Position numbers and translations under genes: made by a program. This document shows positions 18,422 through 26,204 of a DNA stretch of 47,614 nt, piece by piece. The notes under the pieces are model-generated. The model was not told the DNA's origin. It was given only the letters and a program-made list of their open reading frames with translations, and did no database searches. Origin of the DNA: Propionibacteriaceae bacterium. Its GTDB lineage: Bacteria > Actinomycetota > Actinomycetes > Propionibacteriales > Propionibacteriaceae. The stretch is taken from contig JAOPXN010000011.1 of assembly GCA_025965155.1 (NCBI GenBank), forward strand, positions 1 to 47,614. Direction: 5' to 3'. Numbering within the stretch: position 1 is the first letter of the stretch; every line of letters begins with the position of its first letter.

Positions 18422-20497
18422 GTGCCAACCGCCAAGCCCGCAACCGAAAGTCGAGACTACGAGGCCCGTCATCTGCTCGTGCTGGAGGGCCTTGAGGCCG
18501 TCCGGAAGCGTCCGGCCATGTACATCGGATCCACCGACACCAGGGGTCTGATGCACTGTGTCTGGGAGATCATTGACAACGCGGTGGACGAAGCGCTCGG
18601 CGGTTTCGGCAAGGAGATCTCGGTCACACTGGGTGCTGACCACAGTGTCCGGGTCGAGGACCACGGTCGCGGTGTCCCGGTCGACATCGAGCCGCGGACC
18701 GGTCTGTCCGGCGTGGAGGTGGTCTTCACCAAGCTGCATGCCGGCGGAAAGTTCGGCGCCGGCTCGTACAACGCCACCGGCGGCCTGCACGGTGTCGGCT
18801 CATCGGTGGTGAACGCACTCTCCAGCCGGCTGGATGTCGAGGTGGACCGTAACTCCGCGACCTGGGCCATGTCGTTCCGCCGGGGTGTCCCCGGAACATT
18901 CGACGGACCAGGGCCGGACGCGCCGTTCACCCCCGGTGGTGGGCTGCGCAAGGTGGGACGGGCGAAGAAGGGCGTGACGGGTACCCGGGTGGTCTACTGG
19001 CCGGACCGGCAGATCTTCTTGAAGGACGCGCAGCTATCCCTGAAGGACCTCCAGGACCGGGCCCGGCAGACCAGCTTCTTAGTCCCCGGCCTGGCCCTTC
19101 ACATCCACGACAACCGCACGGCGGAGGCGACCAGCGAGACCTTCCTGCATGATGGCGGGATCGCCGAGTTCTGCGAGTTCCTGGCCACCGACGCGCCGGT
19201 CACCGAGGTGATCCGGCTGCAGGGCCAGGATCAGTTCGTCGAGACGGTGCCGATGCTCGACGATGCAGGCCACATGGAGCCGACCGACGTCGAGCGGACG
19301 TTGGACATCGACATCGCGGTGCGCTGGGGTGAGGGTTACGAAAGCAGGACGCAGTCCTACGTCAACATCATTGCCACGCCCAAGGGCGGCACCCATGTCG
19401 CCGGGTTCGAGCGGGCGTTGACCAAGACCTTCACGGCTGCGCTGAACGGCACCCGGCTGCTCAAGGCGGGGGAGGAGATCGTCAAGGACGACGTGCTGGA
19501 GGGGATGACGTCGGTTGTCACGGTGCGACTGGCGGAGCCGCAGTTCGAGGGCCAGACCAAGGAGGTGCTCGGAACCCCCGCTGTCGCGCGGCTGGTCGAC
19601 AAGGCGGTCCAGCGGGAGCTGACTGCGTTCCTCACCTCGACCAAACGCGAGTCCAAGGCGCAGGCGCGGCTGGTGATGGAGAAGGTCGTCGGTGCTTCGC
19701 GGGCTCGGGTCGCGGCGCGGCAGCACAAGGAGGCGCAGCGTCGTAAGACTGCCCTGGAGTCGTCCTCGCTGCCGGCCAAGCTGGTGGACTGCCGCAGCTC
19801 CGACGCGGACCGTTCCGAGCTGTTCATCGTGGAGGGAGACTCCGCGCTGGGTACGGCGAAGCTGGCGCGCAACTCGGAGTTCCAGGCGCTGCTGCCGATC
19901 CGCGGCAAGATCCTCAACGTCCAAAAGGCCTCGATCGGGGACATGCTGAAGAACGCTGAGTGCGCCTCGATCATCCAGGTCGTGGGTGCCGGCTCCGGCC
20001 GCAGCTTCGACATCGACGCGACCCGCTACGGCAAAATCATCTTCATGGCGGACGCGGACTCCGACGGGGCTCACATCCGGTGTCTGCTGGCCACCCTGTT
20101 CTTCCGGTACATGCGCCCGCTAGTGGATGCCGGCCGGGTCTTCACCGCAGTGCCGCCGTTGCACCGCTTCGAGCTGACGAACCCGAAGAAGGGGATGGAC
20201 AAATACATCTACACCTACTCCGACGCCGACTATCAGCGGAAGGCGGCGGAGCTCACCAAGCGGGGGCTCAATTTCAAGGAGCCGCAGCGCTACAAGGGCC
20301 TGGGTGAGATGGACGCCGACCAGCTGGCGGACACCACGATGAGCCCGCGGCACCGGACCCTGCGGCGGATGACGGTGGACGAGGGGATGATCGCCGAAAC
20401 CACCTTCGAGATGTTGATGGGCAGTGAGGTCGGGCCACGCAAGGAGTTCATCATCGACGGCGCCTACCAGCTGGACGCGGCGGCAATCGACGCCTGA
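18422..20497 (+). CDS. parE: Type II topoisomerase subunit B (ParE / second GyrB type), 691 aa
   Basis: This is the ATPase/TOPRIM subunit of a second type II topoisomerase. Landmarks are RPAMYIGSTDTRGLMH, the GHKL motif EIIDNAVDEAL, the glycine loop GGLHGVGSSVVNALS, the TOPRIM EGDSALGTAK, and MADADSDGAHIRCLL with the metal-binding Asp residues. The C-terminus has RYKGLGEMDADQL. The length and the missing GyrB insertion fit the actinobacterial ParE-like group. Its partner subunit is encoded 1.6 kb away on the other strand (22138-24579). Together they would relax or decatenate DNA using ATP. The genome's gyrase pair is not in this window. Confidence 0.93.
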   Translation: MPTAKPATESRDYEARHLLVLEGLEAVRKRPAMYIGSTDTRGLMHCVWEIIDNAVDEALGGFGKEISVTLGADHSVRVEDHGRGVPVDIEPRTGLSGVEVVFTKLHAGGKFGAGSYNATGGLHGVGSSVVNALSSRLDVEVDRNSATWAMSFRRGVPGTFDGPGPDAPFTPGGGLRKVGRAKKGVTGTRVVYWPDRQIFLKDAQLSLKDLQDRARQTSFLVPGLALHIHDNRTAEATSETFLHDGGIAEFCEFLATDAPVTEVIRLQGQDQFVETVPMLDDAGHMEPTDVERTLDIDIAVRWGEGYESRTQSYVNIIATPKGGTHVAGFERALTKTFTAALNGTRLLKAGEEIVKDDVLEGMTSVVTVRLAEPQFEGQTKEVLGTPAVARLVDKAVQRELTAFLTSTKRESKAQARLVMEKVVGASRARVAARQHKEAQRRKTALESSSLPAKLVDCRSSDADRSELFIVEGDSALGTAKLARNSEFQALLPIRGKILNVQKASIGDMLKNAECASIIQVVGAGSGRSFDIDATRYGKIIFMADADSDGAHIRCLLATLFFRYMRPLVDAGRVFTAVPPLHRFELTNPKKGMDKYIYTYSDADYQRKAAELTKRGLNFKEPQRYKGLGEMDADQLADTTMSPRHRTLRRMTVDEGMIAETTFEMLMGSEVGPRKEFIIDGAYQLDAAAIDA

Positions 20498-20538
20498 GGT
20501 CTGACGGCGGCTGCTTCCGGCCGGCCGCGTCAGCGGCC

Positions 20539-20544
20539 TACAGT
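20539..20544 (+). promoter_or_regulatory. -10 box TACAGT, likely leaderless promoter
   Basis: TACAGT ends 7 bases before GTG 20551. The intervening GCAGGA could also be a weak ribosome binding site. Confidence 0.4.
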
Positions 20545-20550
20545 GCAGGA

Positions 20551-21597
20551 GTGGCTGCTCTGGAACTGCCGTGGCGCGTCCCGATCGTCGGTGCTCCGAT
20601 GGCCGGCGGTCCGTCCACGCCGGAGCTGACTGCGGCGGTCAGCAACGCCGGCGGACTGGGGTTCCTGGCCGGGGCGCTGCTGAGCCCGGAGGCGCTGGAC
20701 GCCCAACTGAGCGCGGTGGAGGCCCTCACACGGCATCCGTACGGGGTCAACCTCTTCCTGCCCTCGGCGCGGAGGGGGAGAGCTGAGGAGCTGCGGGACT
20801 ACCGGCGCAGAGTGGCCCCGCTGGCAGCCGGCCTCGGAGTCGAGCCCGGCGAACCGACCTGGAACGACGACAGCGTCGCGGCGAAGATCGACGTGGTCTG
20901 CGCGCACCATCCGGCGGCGGTCAGCCTGACGTTCGGTAGCCCAGGGGGCGAGCTGACCGAGAGGATCCATGCCGAGATCGGCGCCCTGGTCGTGGGCACC
21001 GTCACGTCGGCCGCCGAAGCGGAGACCGCGGCCTCCGACGGTGCCGACCTGCTGGTGGTCCAGGGAATTGAGGCCGGCGGCCATCGGGCGGTGTTCGTCG
21101 ACGAGGCCACCGACCCTAACGGCGGTGCCGCTACCTCGATCGGTCCGCTGCTGGTCGAGGTGCGGCGGGCGGTCGATGTGCCACTGATCGCGGCGGGCGG
21201 GATCATGGACGGCTCTGGGATCGCGGCCGCACTCGCGTTCGGGGCCGCGGCGGCGCAGCTCGGCACCGCCTTCCTCTGCTCGGACGAGGCCGGCACCTCC
21301 GCCGTCCACCGGCGGGCGCTGTTGGACCAGACGTACGAGCGGACAGTCATCACCCGGGCGTTCTCCGGTCGGCCGGCCCGCGGGCTGCTGAACGAGTTCG
21401 CCGCCGGGTTCACCGAGGGTGCTCCGGCCGCGTACCCCGAGGTGGGCGCGATCACCGGACCACTACGCGCAGCCGCGACGGCCGCGGGCCGCTCCGACGT
21501 GCCGAACCTGTGGGCCGGCACCGGCTGGCGGGCTGTCACCGAAGCGTCGGCGAGCGACATCCTCGCGCGGCTGACCCGCGAGCTGGCCGCTGCCTGA
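20551..21597 (+). CDS. Nitronate monooxygenase-like flavoprotein, 348 aa
   Basis: This is an FMN-dependent TIM-barrel protein of the nitronate monooxygenase / 2-nitropropane dioxygenase family. Visible features are PIVGAPMAGGPSTPELTAAVSNAGGLGFL at the N-terminus (APMAGG and NAGGLGFL are the diagnostic pieces), the FMN phosphate segments GIEAGGHR and LIAAGGIMDG, and GAAAAQLGTAFLCSDEAG. The family oxidises alkyl nitronates; some members are enoyl reductases, so the substrate is not certain. It converges with the carbonic anhydrase gene, with 2 bases between the stops. Confidence 0.9.
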   Translation: MAALELPWRVPIVGAPMAGGPSTPELTAAVSNAGGLGFLAGALLSPEALDAQLSAVEALTRHPYGVNLFLPSARRGRAEELRDYRRRVAPLAAGLGVEPGEPTWNDDSVAAKIDVVCAHHPAAVSLTFGSPGGELTERIHAEIGALVVGTVTSAAEAETAASDGADLLVVQGIEAGGHRAVFVDEATDPNGGAATSIGPLLVEVRRAVDVPLIAAGGIMDGSGIAAALAFGAAAAQLGTAFLCSDEAGTSAVHRRALLDQTYERTVITRAFSGRPARGLLNEFAAGFTEGAPAAYPEVGAITGPLRAAATAAGRSDVPNLWAGTGWRAVTEASASDILARLTRELAAA

Positions 21598-21599
21598 CC

Positions 21600-22100
21600 T
21601 CAGACCAGCTGGACCAGCTCTCCGGTGTCGACGTCGTAACGGAAGCCGCCGATGGTCGCGCGGCCGGCGATCAGCGGGTGGCTGCGCAGGACCTCGACAT
21701 CGCCGAACAGCTTCGTCTCCTGGTCCGGGGAAGCGCCGATCACCAGACCGTTAAGGTCCACGCCGGACCGCTCCTGGATCGCTTGGGCGATGTCCTCGTC
21801 GGTTCCGCTGGCCATGGCGCAGCGGGTGTGCGGGACGATCAGAATGCGCTCAACTCCGAGCAGGTGGACGCCGAGGATGCAGCCGATCAGAGCGTCCGGG
21901 GTCAGCCGGCCACCCGGAGTCCGCATGATCTTGGCGTCGCCGACGCGGAGGCCGATCATCTCCAGCGGCTCGATCCGGGAGTCCATGCAGGTCACCATGG
22001 CGACGCCCGCATGCGCAATGCCGTCGAAGCCGTTCAGTGAGAACCGGTCGGAGTATTCCCGGTTGCCGGCCAGGAGGTCGTCAAAGGCGTGCTCGTTCAC
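21600..22100 (-). CDS. Beta-class carbonic anhydrase, 166 aa
   Basis: The enzyme interconverts CO2 and bicarbonate. The zinc ligands are Cys38 in CMDSR (with Asp40 and Arg42), His91 and Cys94 in PHTRCAM. The preceding VGDAKIMRTPGGRLTPD loop matches the small actinobacterial beta enzymes such as Rv1284. GTG 22100 gives a normal N-terminus and lies 7 bases after a TAGGCT box. It is separated by 37 bases from parC, which is on the same strand upstream. Confidence 0.93.
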   Translation of the reverse strand: MNEHAFDDLLAGNREYSDRFSLNGFDGIAHAGVAMVTCMDSRIEPLEMIGLRVGDAKIMRTPGGRLTPDALIGCILGVHLLGVERILIVPHTRCAMASGTDEDIAQAIQERSGVDLNGLVIGASPDQETKLFGDVEVLRSHPLIAGRATIGGFRYDVDTGELVQLV

Positions 22101-22106
22101 GGCACG

Positions 22107-22112
22107 AGCCTA
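22107..22112 (-). promoter_or_regulatory. -10 box TAGGCT, likely leaderless promoter of carbonic anhydrase
   Basis: On the minus strand TAGGCT is followed by CGTGCC and then GTG 22100, with no ribosome binding site between. The box lies between the parC stop and the carbonic anhydrase start. Confidence 0.45.
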
Positions 22113-22137
22113 GAGCAGGCACGGTTACGGGCAGGTG

Positions 22138-24579
22138 CTACCCCAGTCGCGATGAGAACGCGGCGATCGGCTGGACTGCCGGAACCCCGGAGCCGTCTCG
22201 TCGCCGGTCTGGCGGCGGAAGCTCGACCGGCGAGCCGCTGGCCGCTGACGCGATGGCCGGAGCGGGCCCGGCCCAGGCCAGCAGCAGAACGTCCTCGCCC
22301 TTGAAGAACCGGTGGCAGCGGACCCCCGCAGTTGCCCGTCCCTTGGCCGGGTACTCATCAAACGCCGTGATCTTCACTGTGCCTGCATCGGTGCCGGGAA
22401 GTGCCGTGGATGAGCCGGCGACGGTGGCGACCACACCGTCCGCAGCGGGGACGGCGCCGAAGAAGACGACCCGGGCACCGGTGCCTAGCTTGATTCCGGC
22501 CATGCCGCCTCCGGCGCGGCCTTGGGGACGCACCAGGTTGGCGGGGAAATGCAGCAGCTGGGCGTCGTCGGTGATGAAGACCAGCTCGGTCGCGGCGTCG
22601 GTGAGCTCCACCACTCCGATCACCTGGTCACCGGGTTCAAGCCGGATCACGTCCCAGGAGTCACGGTTCAGCACCTCTGGGTTGACCCGCTTGACCACGC
22701 CTCGGGCGGTGCCGAGTGCCAGACCGAGCGAGTCCTCGCTCAGCCGGGTCAGCGAGAGCACCCGCTCGTCGGGGTTGAGTGTGATCAGCTCGGAGACGTG
22801 TGCGCCACCTTGCAGGTGAGGGGCGTTCGCCGTGGTCGGAACGGTCGGCAGGTCGAGGGCGTTGGCCTTAATCAACCGGCCGGCGGAGGTGATGATGCCG
22901 AAGTCGCCGCGGGCAGTGGTGGGGATCTTGGACACGATGACGTCGTGGTTGGCCCGTGGACCCTCGGTCGGCAACGGTTCGGCGTGGTCGGTCCGCGCCA
23001 TCAGTCCCGCGGAGGAGAGCAGCACCCAGGACGGGTCATCCGGAACTTCCAGCGGCCCGGCGGCGGCGGTCGCCGGGACACCGCTGGAGGCCAGCAGGAT
23101 GGTTCGGCGCGGTGTCCCGTGCAGCTTCGCCATCTCGGCCAGCTCGGTGCTCACCACCGTACGAAGCTGGTCCTCGTTGCCCAGGATCTCCTGCAGGATC
23201 GTGATCTCGGTGCCCAGCTTGTCGCGTTCGGACTCCAGCTCGATGGTGGAGAACTTGGTAAGCCGGCGCAGCTGCATGTCCAGGATGTAGTTGGCCTGGA
23301 CCTCGGTCAGGTCGAACACCTCGATCAGCCGGGCGCGGGCCGCCGCAGCGTCGTCCGCGCTGCGGATGATGGCGATCACGTCGTCGATATCCACGATCGC
23401 CAGCAGCAGACCTTCAACGAGATGGAGCCGGTCGAGTGCCTTGGTCAACAGGAACTGGGTCCGACGCCGGGTGACCTCGAACCGGTGACCCAGATAGACG
23501 GTGAGCAGGTCTCGCAGCGACAAGGTGCGGGGCTGGCCGTCGACCAGGGCGACGTTGTTGATGGCGAAGGAGTCCTCCATCTTGGTCAGCCTGAACAGAT
23601 GCTCCAAGACGGCGTCGGCGTTGAAGCCGTTCTTCACCTCGATCACCAGCCGGAGCCCGTTGGTGAGGTCGGTCAGGTCCTTGACGTCGGCGATACCTTG
23701 CAGCTTCTTGCTGTTGACCGCGTTCTTGATCTGCTCGATCACCCGCTCCGGCCCCACCATGTACGGCAGCTCGGTGATTACGATCCCCTTGCGGCGCGGG
23801 TGTACCTGCTCGATCCGTGCGGCGGCCCGGATCCGGAACGATCCCTTGCCGGTGGCGTACGCGTCGCGGATCCCGTCCAGCCCGATGATCTTGCCGCCGG
23901 TCGGTAGGTCCGGACCGGGGATGAAGCGCATCAAGGCGTCGATGCCGGCGTCCGGATGCTTGATCAGGTGCCGGAGCGCCTGGATGACCTCGACCAGGTT
24001 GTGCGGCGGCATGTTGGTGGCCATACCGACCGCGATGCCGGCAGCACCGTTGACCAGCAGGTTCGGGAACGCGGCCGGTAGGACGACCGGCTCGACGTCC
24101 TTGCCGTCGTAGTTCGGCTTGAAGTCGACGGTGTCCTGGTCCAGCCCGGCCGTCATCGCCAGCGCGGCCGGCGCCATCCGGCACTCGGTGTAGCGCATCG
24201 CGGCGGGTCCGGAGTCGAGGGAGCCGAAGTTGCCGTGCCCGTCGACCAGCGTCAGCCGCATGGTCCATGGCTGCGCGGTGCGGACCAGGGCGTCGTAGAT
24301 GGCGGTGTCGCCGTGTGGGTGCAGCTGACCCATCACCTGGCCGACCACGCGGGCGCACTTGACATGGCCACGGTCGGGGCGGATGCCCATGTCGTCCATG
24401 GAGTACAAGATCCGTCGTTGGACCGGCTTCAGGCCGTCCCGGGCGTCGGGCAGCGCACGCGAGTAGATGACCGAGTAGGCGTACTCCAAGAAGCTGGTCT
24501 GCATCTCGGTGGAGACGTCGATGTCGACGATGCGCTCGGTGAAGTCGTCATCCGGGGGTGCTACCGATTTCCTGGCCAT
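22138..24579 (-). CDS. parC: Type II topoisomerase subunit A (ParC / second GyrA type), 813 aa
   Basis: This is the DNA cleavage subunit paired with the ParE-like protein. The N-terminal domain has [24 protein letters not shown] in outline, [20 protein letters not shown], and the catalytic Tyr130 in [10 protein letters not shown] coiled-coil region and the primary dimer interface follow (about 330-480, with [14 protein letters not shown]), then the C-terminal beta-pinwheel (about 490-800), which lacks a clear GyrA box. The acidic N-terminus [14 protein letters not shown] fits the ParC-like group. ATG 24579 has AAGGAG only about 12 bases upstream, which is long. Confidence 0.92.
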   Translation of the reverse strand: MARKSVAPPDDDFTERIVDIDVSTEMQTSFLEYAYSVIYSRALPDARDGLKPVQRRILYSMDDMGIRPDRGHVKCARVVGQVMGQLHPHGDTAIYDALVRTAQPWTMRLTLVDGHGNFGSLDSGPAAMRYTECRMAPAALAMTAGLDQDTVDFKPNYDGKDVEPVVLPAAFPNLLVNGAAGIAVGMATNMPPHNLVEVIQALRHLIKHPDAGIDALMRFIPGPDLPTGGKIIGLDGIRDAYATGKGSFRIRAAARIEQVHPRRKGIVITELPYMVGPERVIEQIKNAVNSKKLQGIADVKDLTDLTNGLRLVIEVKNGFNADAVLEHLFRLTKMEDSFAINNVALVDGQPRTLSLRDLLTVYLGHRFEVTRRRTQFLLTKALDRLHLVEGLLLAIVDIDDVIAIIRSADDAAAARARLIEVFDLTEVQANYILDMQLRRLTKFSTIELESERDKLGTEITILQEILGNEDQLRTVVSTELAEMAKLHGTPRRTILLASSGVPATAAAGPLEVPDDPSWVLLSSAGLMARTDHAEPLPTEGPRANHDVIVSKIPTTARGDFGIITSAGRLIKANALDLPTVPTTANAPHLQGGAHVSELITLNPDERVLSLTRLSEDSLGLALGTARGVVKRVNPEVLNRDSWDVIRLEPGDQVIGVVELTDAATELVFITDDAQLLHFPANLVRPQGRAGGGMAGIKLGTGARVVFFGAVPAADGVVATVAGSSTALPGTDAGTVKITAFDEYPAKGRATAGVRCHRFFKGEDVLLLAWAGPAPAIASAASGSPVELPPPDRRRDGSGVPAVQPIAAFSSRLG

Positions 24580-24701
24580 CTAGTGCTGGTGCTCCTTGTA
24601 CTTCATACTGTGCTGCCCGTGCACCCCGATTGTGCCTGTTCGCCGGTCGTAGTCCGGGACCGGCACGCAGATTGGTGGGTACCGCCGGGGCTGGGCCGAG
24701 G

Positions 24702-25322
24702 CTACCTGGACCCGGCCATCTCCAGGGTGAGCAGCGTCTGCTTGGCGTCGACCCCGCCGACGTAGCCGCCCAGGGTCTGGTCGGACCGTACGATCCGGTG
24801 GCAGGGGAGCACGACCGGAAGCGGGTTGCGGGCGCAGGCCGAGGCGGCAGCCCGTACCGCCCGGGGTCGGCCCGAGCGCAAGGCCAGCGCCGTGTAGCTC
24901 GCGGTGGTGCCGTAGCCGACCTCCGGCAGATGCGCCAGCACCTCCCGCCGGAACCCGGCGGCAAGCGACAGGTCGAGCGGCAGGTCGAACTGGCGGCGGT
25001 GACCGGCGAAGTACTCGTCCAGCTCGCGTACCACCGGCTCCAGCCGGGCGGGCGCACGGAGAATTCGAGGACTGATCCGAGCCGCCAGGTCGGCCAGTAC
25101 GACGTCGTGGTTCTCCCGGGCGTACGCCACCCGGGCGAGGCCGCGGGCTGTCGCGGCCAGCAGCAGGGTTCCGACCGGGGTGTCGACGGTGCGGTAAGCG
25201 ATGTCGAGCAGACCCTCGTCGGCCGCTGTGTGGGCCAACCGCTCCTGGAGGCGGTGCAGCGAGTCGGCATCTGGGCGGCGTAGCGGGTCAAGCAGCATCT
25301 CGTCGGCGATGGGCTGGCTCAT
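24702..25322 (-). CDS. O6-alkylguanine-DNA alkyltransferase (MGMT/Ogt), 206 aa
   Basis: This is a suicide DNA repair protein that moves alkyl groups from O6-alkylguanine to its own Cys. The acceptor is Cys174 in PLPVVLPCHRIV. YGTTASYTALAL supplies the DNA-binding helix region and GGYVGGVDAKQTLL the end of the fold. An N-terminal domain (about 40-110) is of the ribonuclease-H-like type. The ATG overlaps the stop of the upstream sigma gene as ATGA (25319-25322), so translation is coupled. Confidence 0.93.
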   Translation of the reverse strand: MSQPIADEMLLDPLRRPDADSLHRLQERLAHTAADEGLLDIAYRTVDTPVGTLLLAATARGLARVAYARENHDVVLADLAARISPRILRAPARLEPVVRELDEYFAGHRRQFDLPLDLSLAAGFRREVLAHLPEVGYGTTASYTALALRSGRPRAVRAAASACARNPLPVVLPCHRIVRSDQTLGGYVGGVDAKQTLLTLEMAGSR

Positions 25323-25822
25323 GGCTGGTCCTTCAGGTAGGTGTGACGCAGTGTCTTGATGCCGTCGGCCGCTGCCCGCCGGGCGGCGTCAGTGCTGTTG
25401 CCGAGAATCTGGGCGACCTCGAGATACGGCAGCCCGGCCAGGTAGTGGTAAGTGACCGCCTCCCGCTGCTTGAACGGCAGCTCGGCCAGCGCCTGCCAGA
25501 GGTCTCGGTCGGTCTCGACCGGATAGCGGTCGACGGCGGGCCGGTCGGGCAGATCCGGCAGCGGCACCGGTTGGCGTACGGTCGCCCGGTGCTGGTCGAT
25601 CGCCTTCCGCCGGGCGATGGTCACCAGCCATGCCTCGACATTGCTGCCCGAGGGCAGATCCGGATACGCCTTCAACGCGGCCAGGAAGGTCTCCGCCCAG
25701 GCGTCCTCGGCCCGCTCCCAGCCGAGCAGGGCCCGACAGACCCGGAGCACGGTCGGACCGTGGCGGGCGACGACGTCCTCAAACGGTGGCAGCGGCACAT
25801 CAGGCAGACGCCGCGGAGGCAC
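25319..25822 (-). CDS. ECF-type sigma-70 factor, 167 aa
   Basis: This is a small sigma factor with regions 2 and 4 only. Region 2 contains VLRVCRALLGWERAEDAWAETFLAALKAYP; the short blocks RALLGWERAED and ETFLAALKAY show the core-binding helices. Region 4 contains LPFKQREAVTYHYLAGLPYLEVAQIL and STDAARRAAADGIKTLR, a helix-turn-helix. No anti-sigma factor gene is adjacent; the coupled partner is the alkyltransferase. The cell may therefore use it in an alkylation or general DNA damage response, which is inference. GTG 25822 is the first in-frame start. It has no clear ribosome binding site. Confidence 0.88.
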   Translation of the reverse strand: MPPRRLPDVPLPPFEDVVARHGPTVLRVCRALLGWERAEDAWAETFLAALKAYPDLPSGSNVEAWLVTIARRKAIDQHRATVRQPVPLPDLPDRPAVDRYPVETDRDLWQALAELPFKQREAVTYHYLAGLPYLEVAQILGNSTDAARRAAADGIKTLRHTYLKDQP

Positions 25823-25840
25823 AGAACGTGAGATGCCCCG

Positions 25841-25846
25841 AGCCTA
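25841..25846 (-). promoter_or_regulatory. Candidate -10 box TAGGCT of the ECF sigma gene
   Basis: TAGGCT on the minus strand would give a leader of about 12 bases before GTG 25822. The -35 region would fall inside the 63-bp element at 25851-25912. Confidence 0.4.
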
Positions 25847-25850
25847 AACC

Positions 25851-25912
25851 CGCCGACTAGGCACAAACCCCGGCCTCCCGGCGGCGTGTCGGGGCAGACG
25901 GGACTACTGGCG
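25851..25912 (-). repeat. 63-bp dispersed palindromic element, copy 1 (62 bp, reverse orientation)
   Basis: It starts CGCCGACTAGG and ends GGACTACTGGCG on the plus strand. Its reverse complement aligns with the other copies along the whole length after allowing one missing G. The core reads CACGCCGCC on the minus strand. It lies directly upstream of the -10 box of the ECF sigma gene. Confidence 0.75.
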
Positions 25913-26073
25913 CGAAGGATGGTGCGGTGTCCGGCGCCGGGGTGGCGGATGGCTCGGTGTGGTTCGGCGGTGCGAAGCTGCCCCGTCGGGCTGCCATGGC
26001 CCGCGTTCGACCGGTAGCCGGGGGACACGTACAGGGTCCCGGCGCCGGCCGAACGGGCGCAATCAGCCGGCAA

Positions 26074-26136
26074 CGTCGAGTAGTCGCCTCCGCCGCGCCA
26101 CGCCGACCAGAACGCGGAGGTTGCGACTACTCGGCG
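26074..26136 (+). repeat. 63-bp dispersed palindromic element, copy 2
   Basis: This is the most symmetric copy. CGAGTAGTCGC pairs with GCGACTACTCG, then CTCCGC with GCGGAG inside it, and CAACG with CGTTG outside (26071-26139). About 22 base pairs surround a 20-base loop carrying CCACGCCGACCAG. Confidence 0.9.
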
Positions 26137-26141
26137 TTGGG

Positions 26142-26204
26142 GGGTGAGTAGTCGCCTTCGCTGCGCCACGCCGACCAGGATGCGGAGGTTGCGACTACTC
26201 GGGG
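26142..26204 (+). repeat. 63-bp dispersed palindromic element, copy 3
   Basis: It follows copy 2 after 5 bases in the same orientation and ends exactly at the base before the narK stop codon (26205). GAGTAGTCGC (26146-26155) pairs with GCGACTACTC (26191-26200), and the loop again has CCACGCCGACCAG. Confidence 0.88.

Larger units (their letters stand above)
25823..26204. other. 382-bp intergenic region with three palindromic elements
   Basis: No protein gene is supported between the ECF sigma start and the narK stop. The space holds the promoter of the sigma gene and three 63-bp-class elements (25851-25912, 26074-26136, 26142-26204). Open frames here only translate the repeats. The stretch 25913-26070 shows nothing I recognise. 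Confidence 0.7.

Noticed and set aside
25851-26204. CRISPR array
   Set aside because: The repeats are 63 bp, long palindromes, irregularly spaced, in both orientations, and no cas gene is present.
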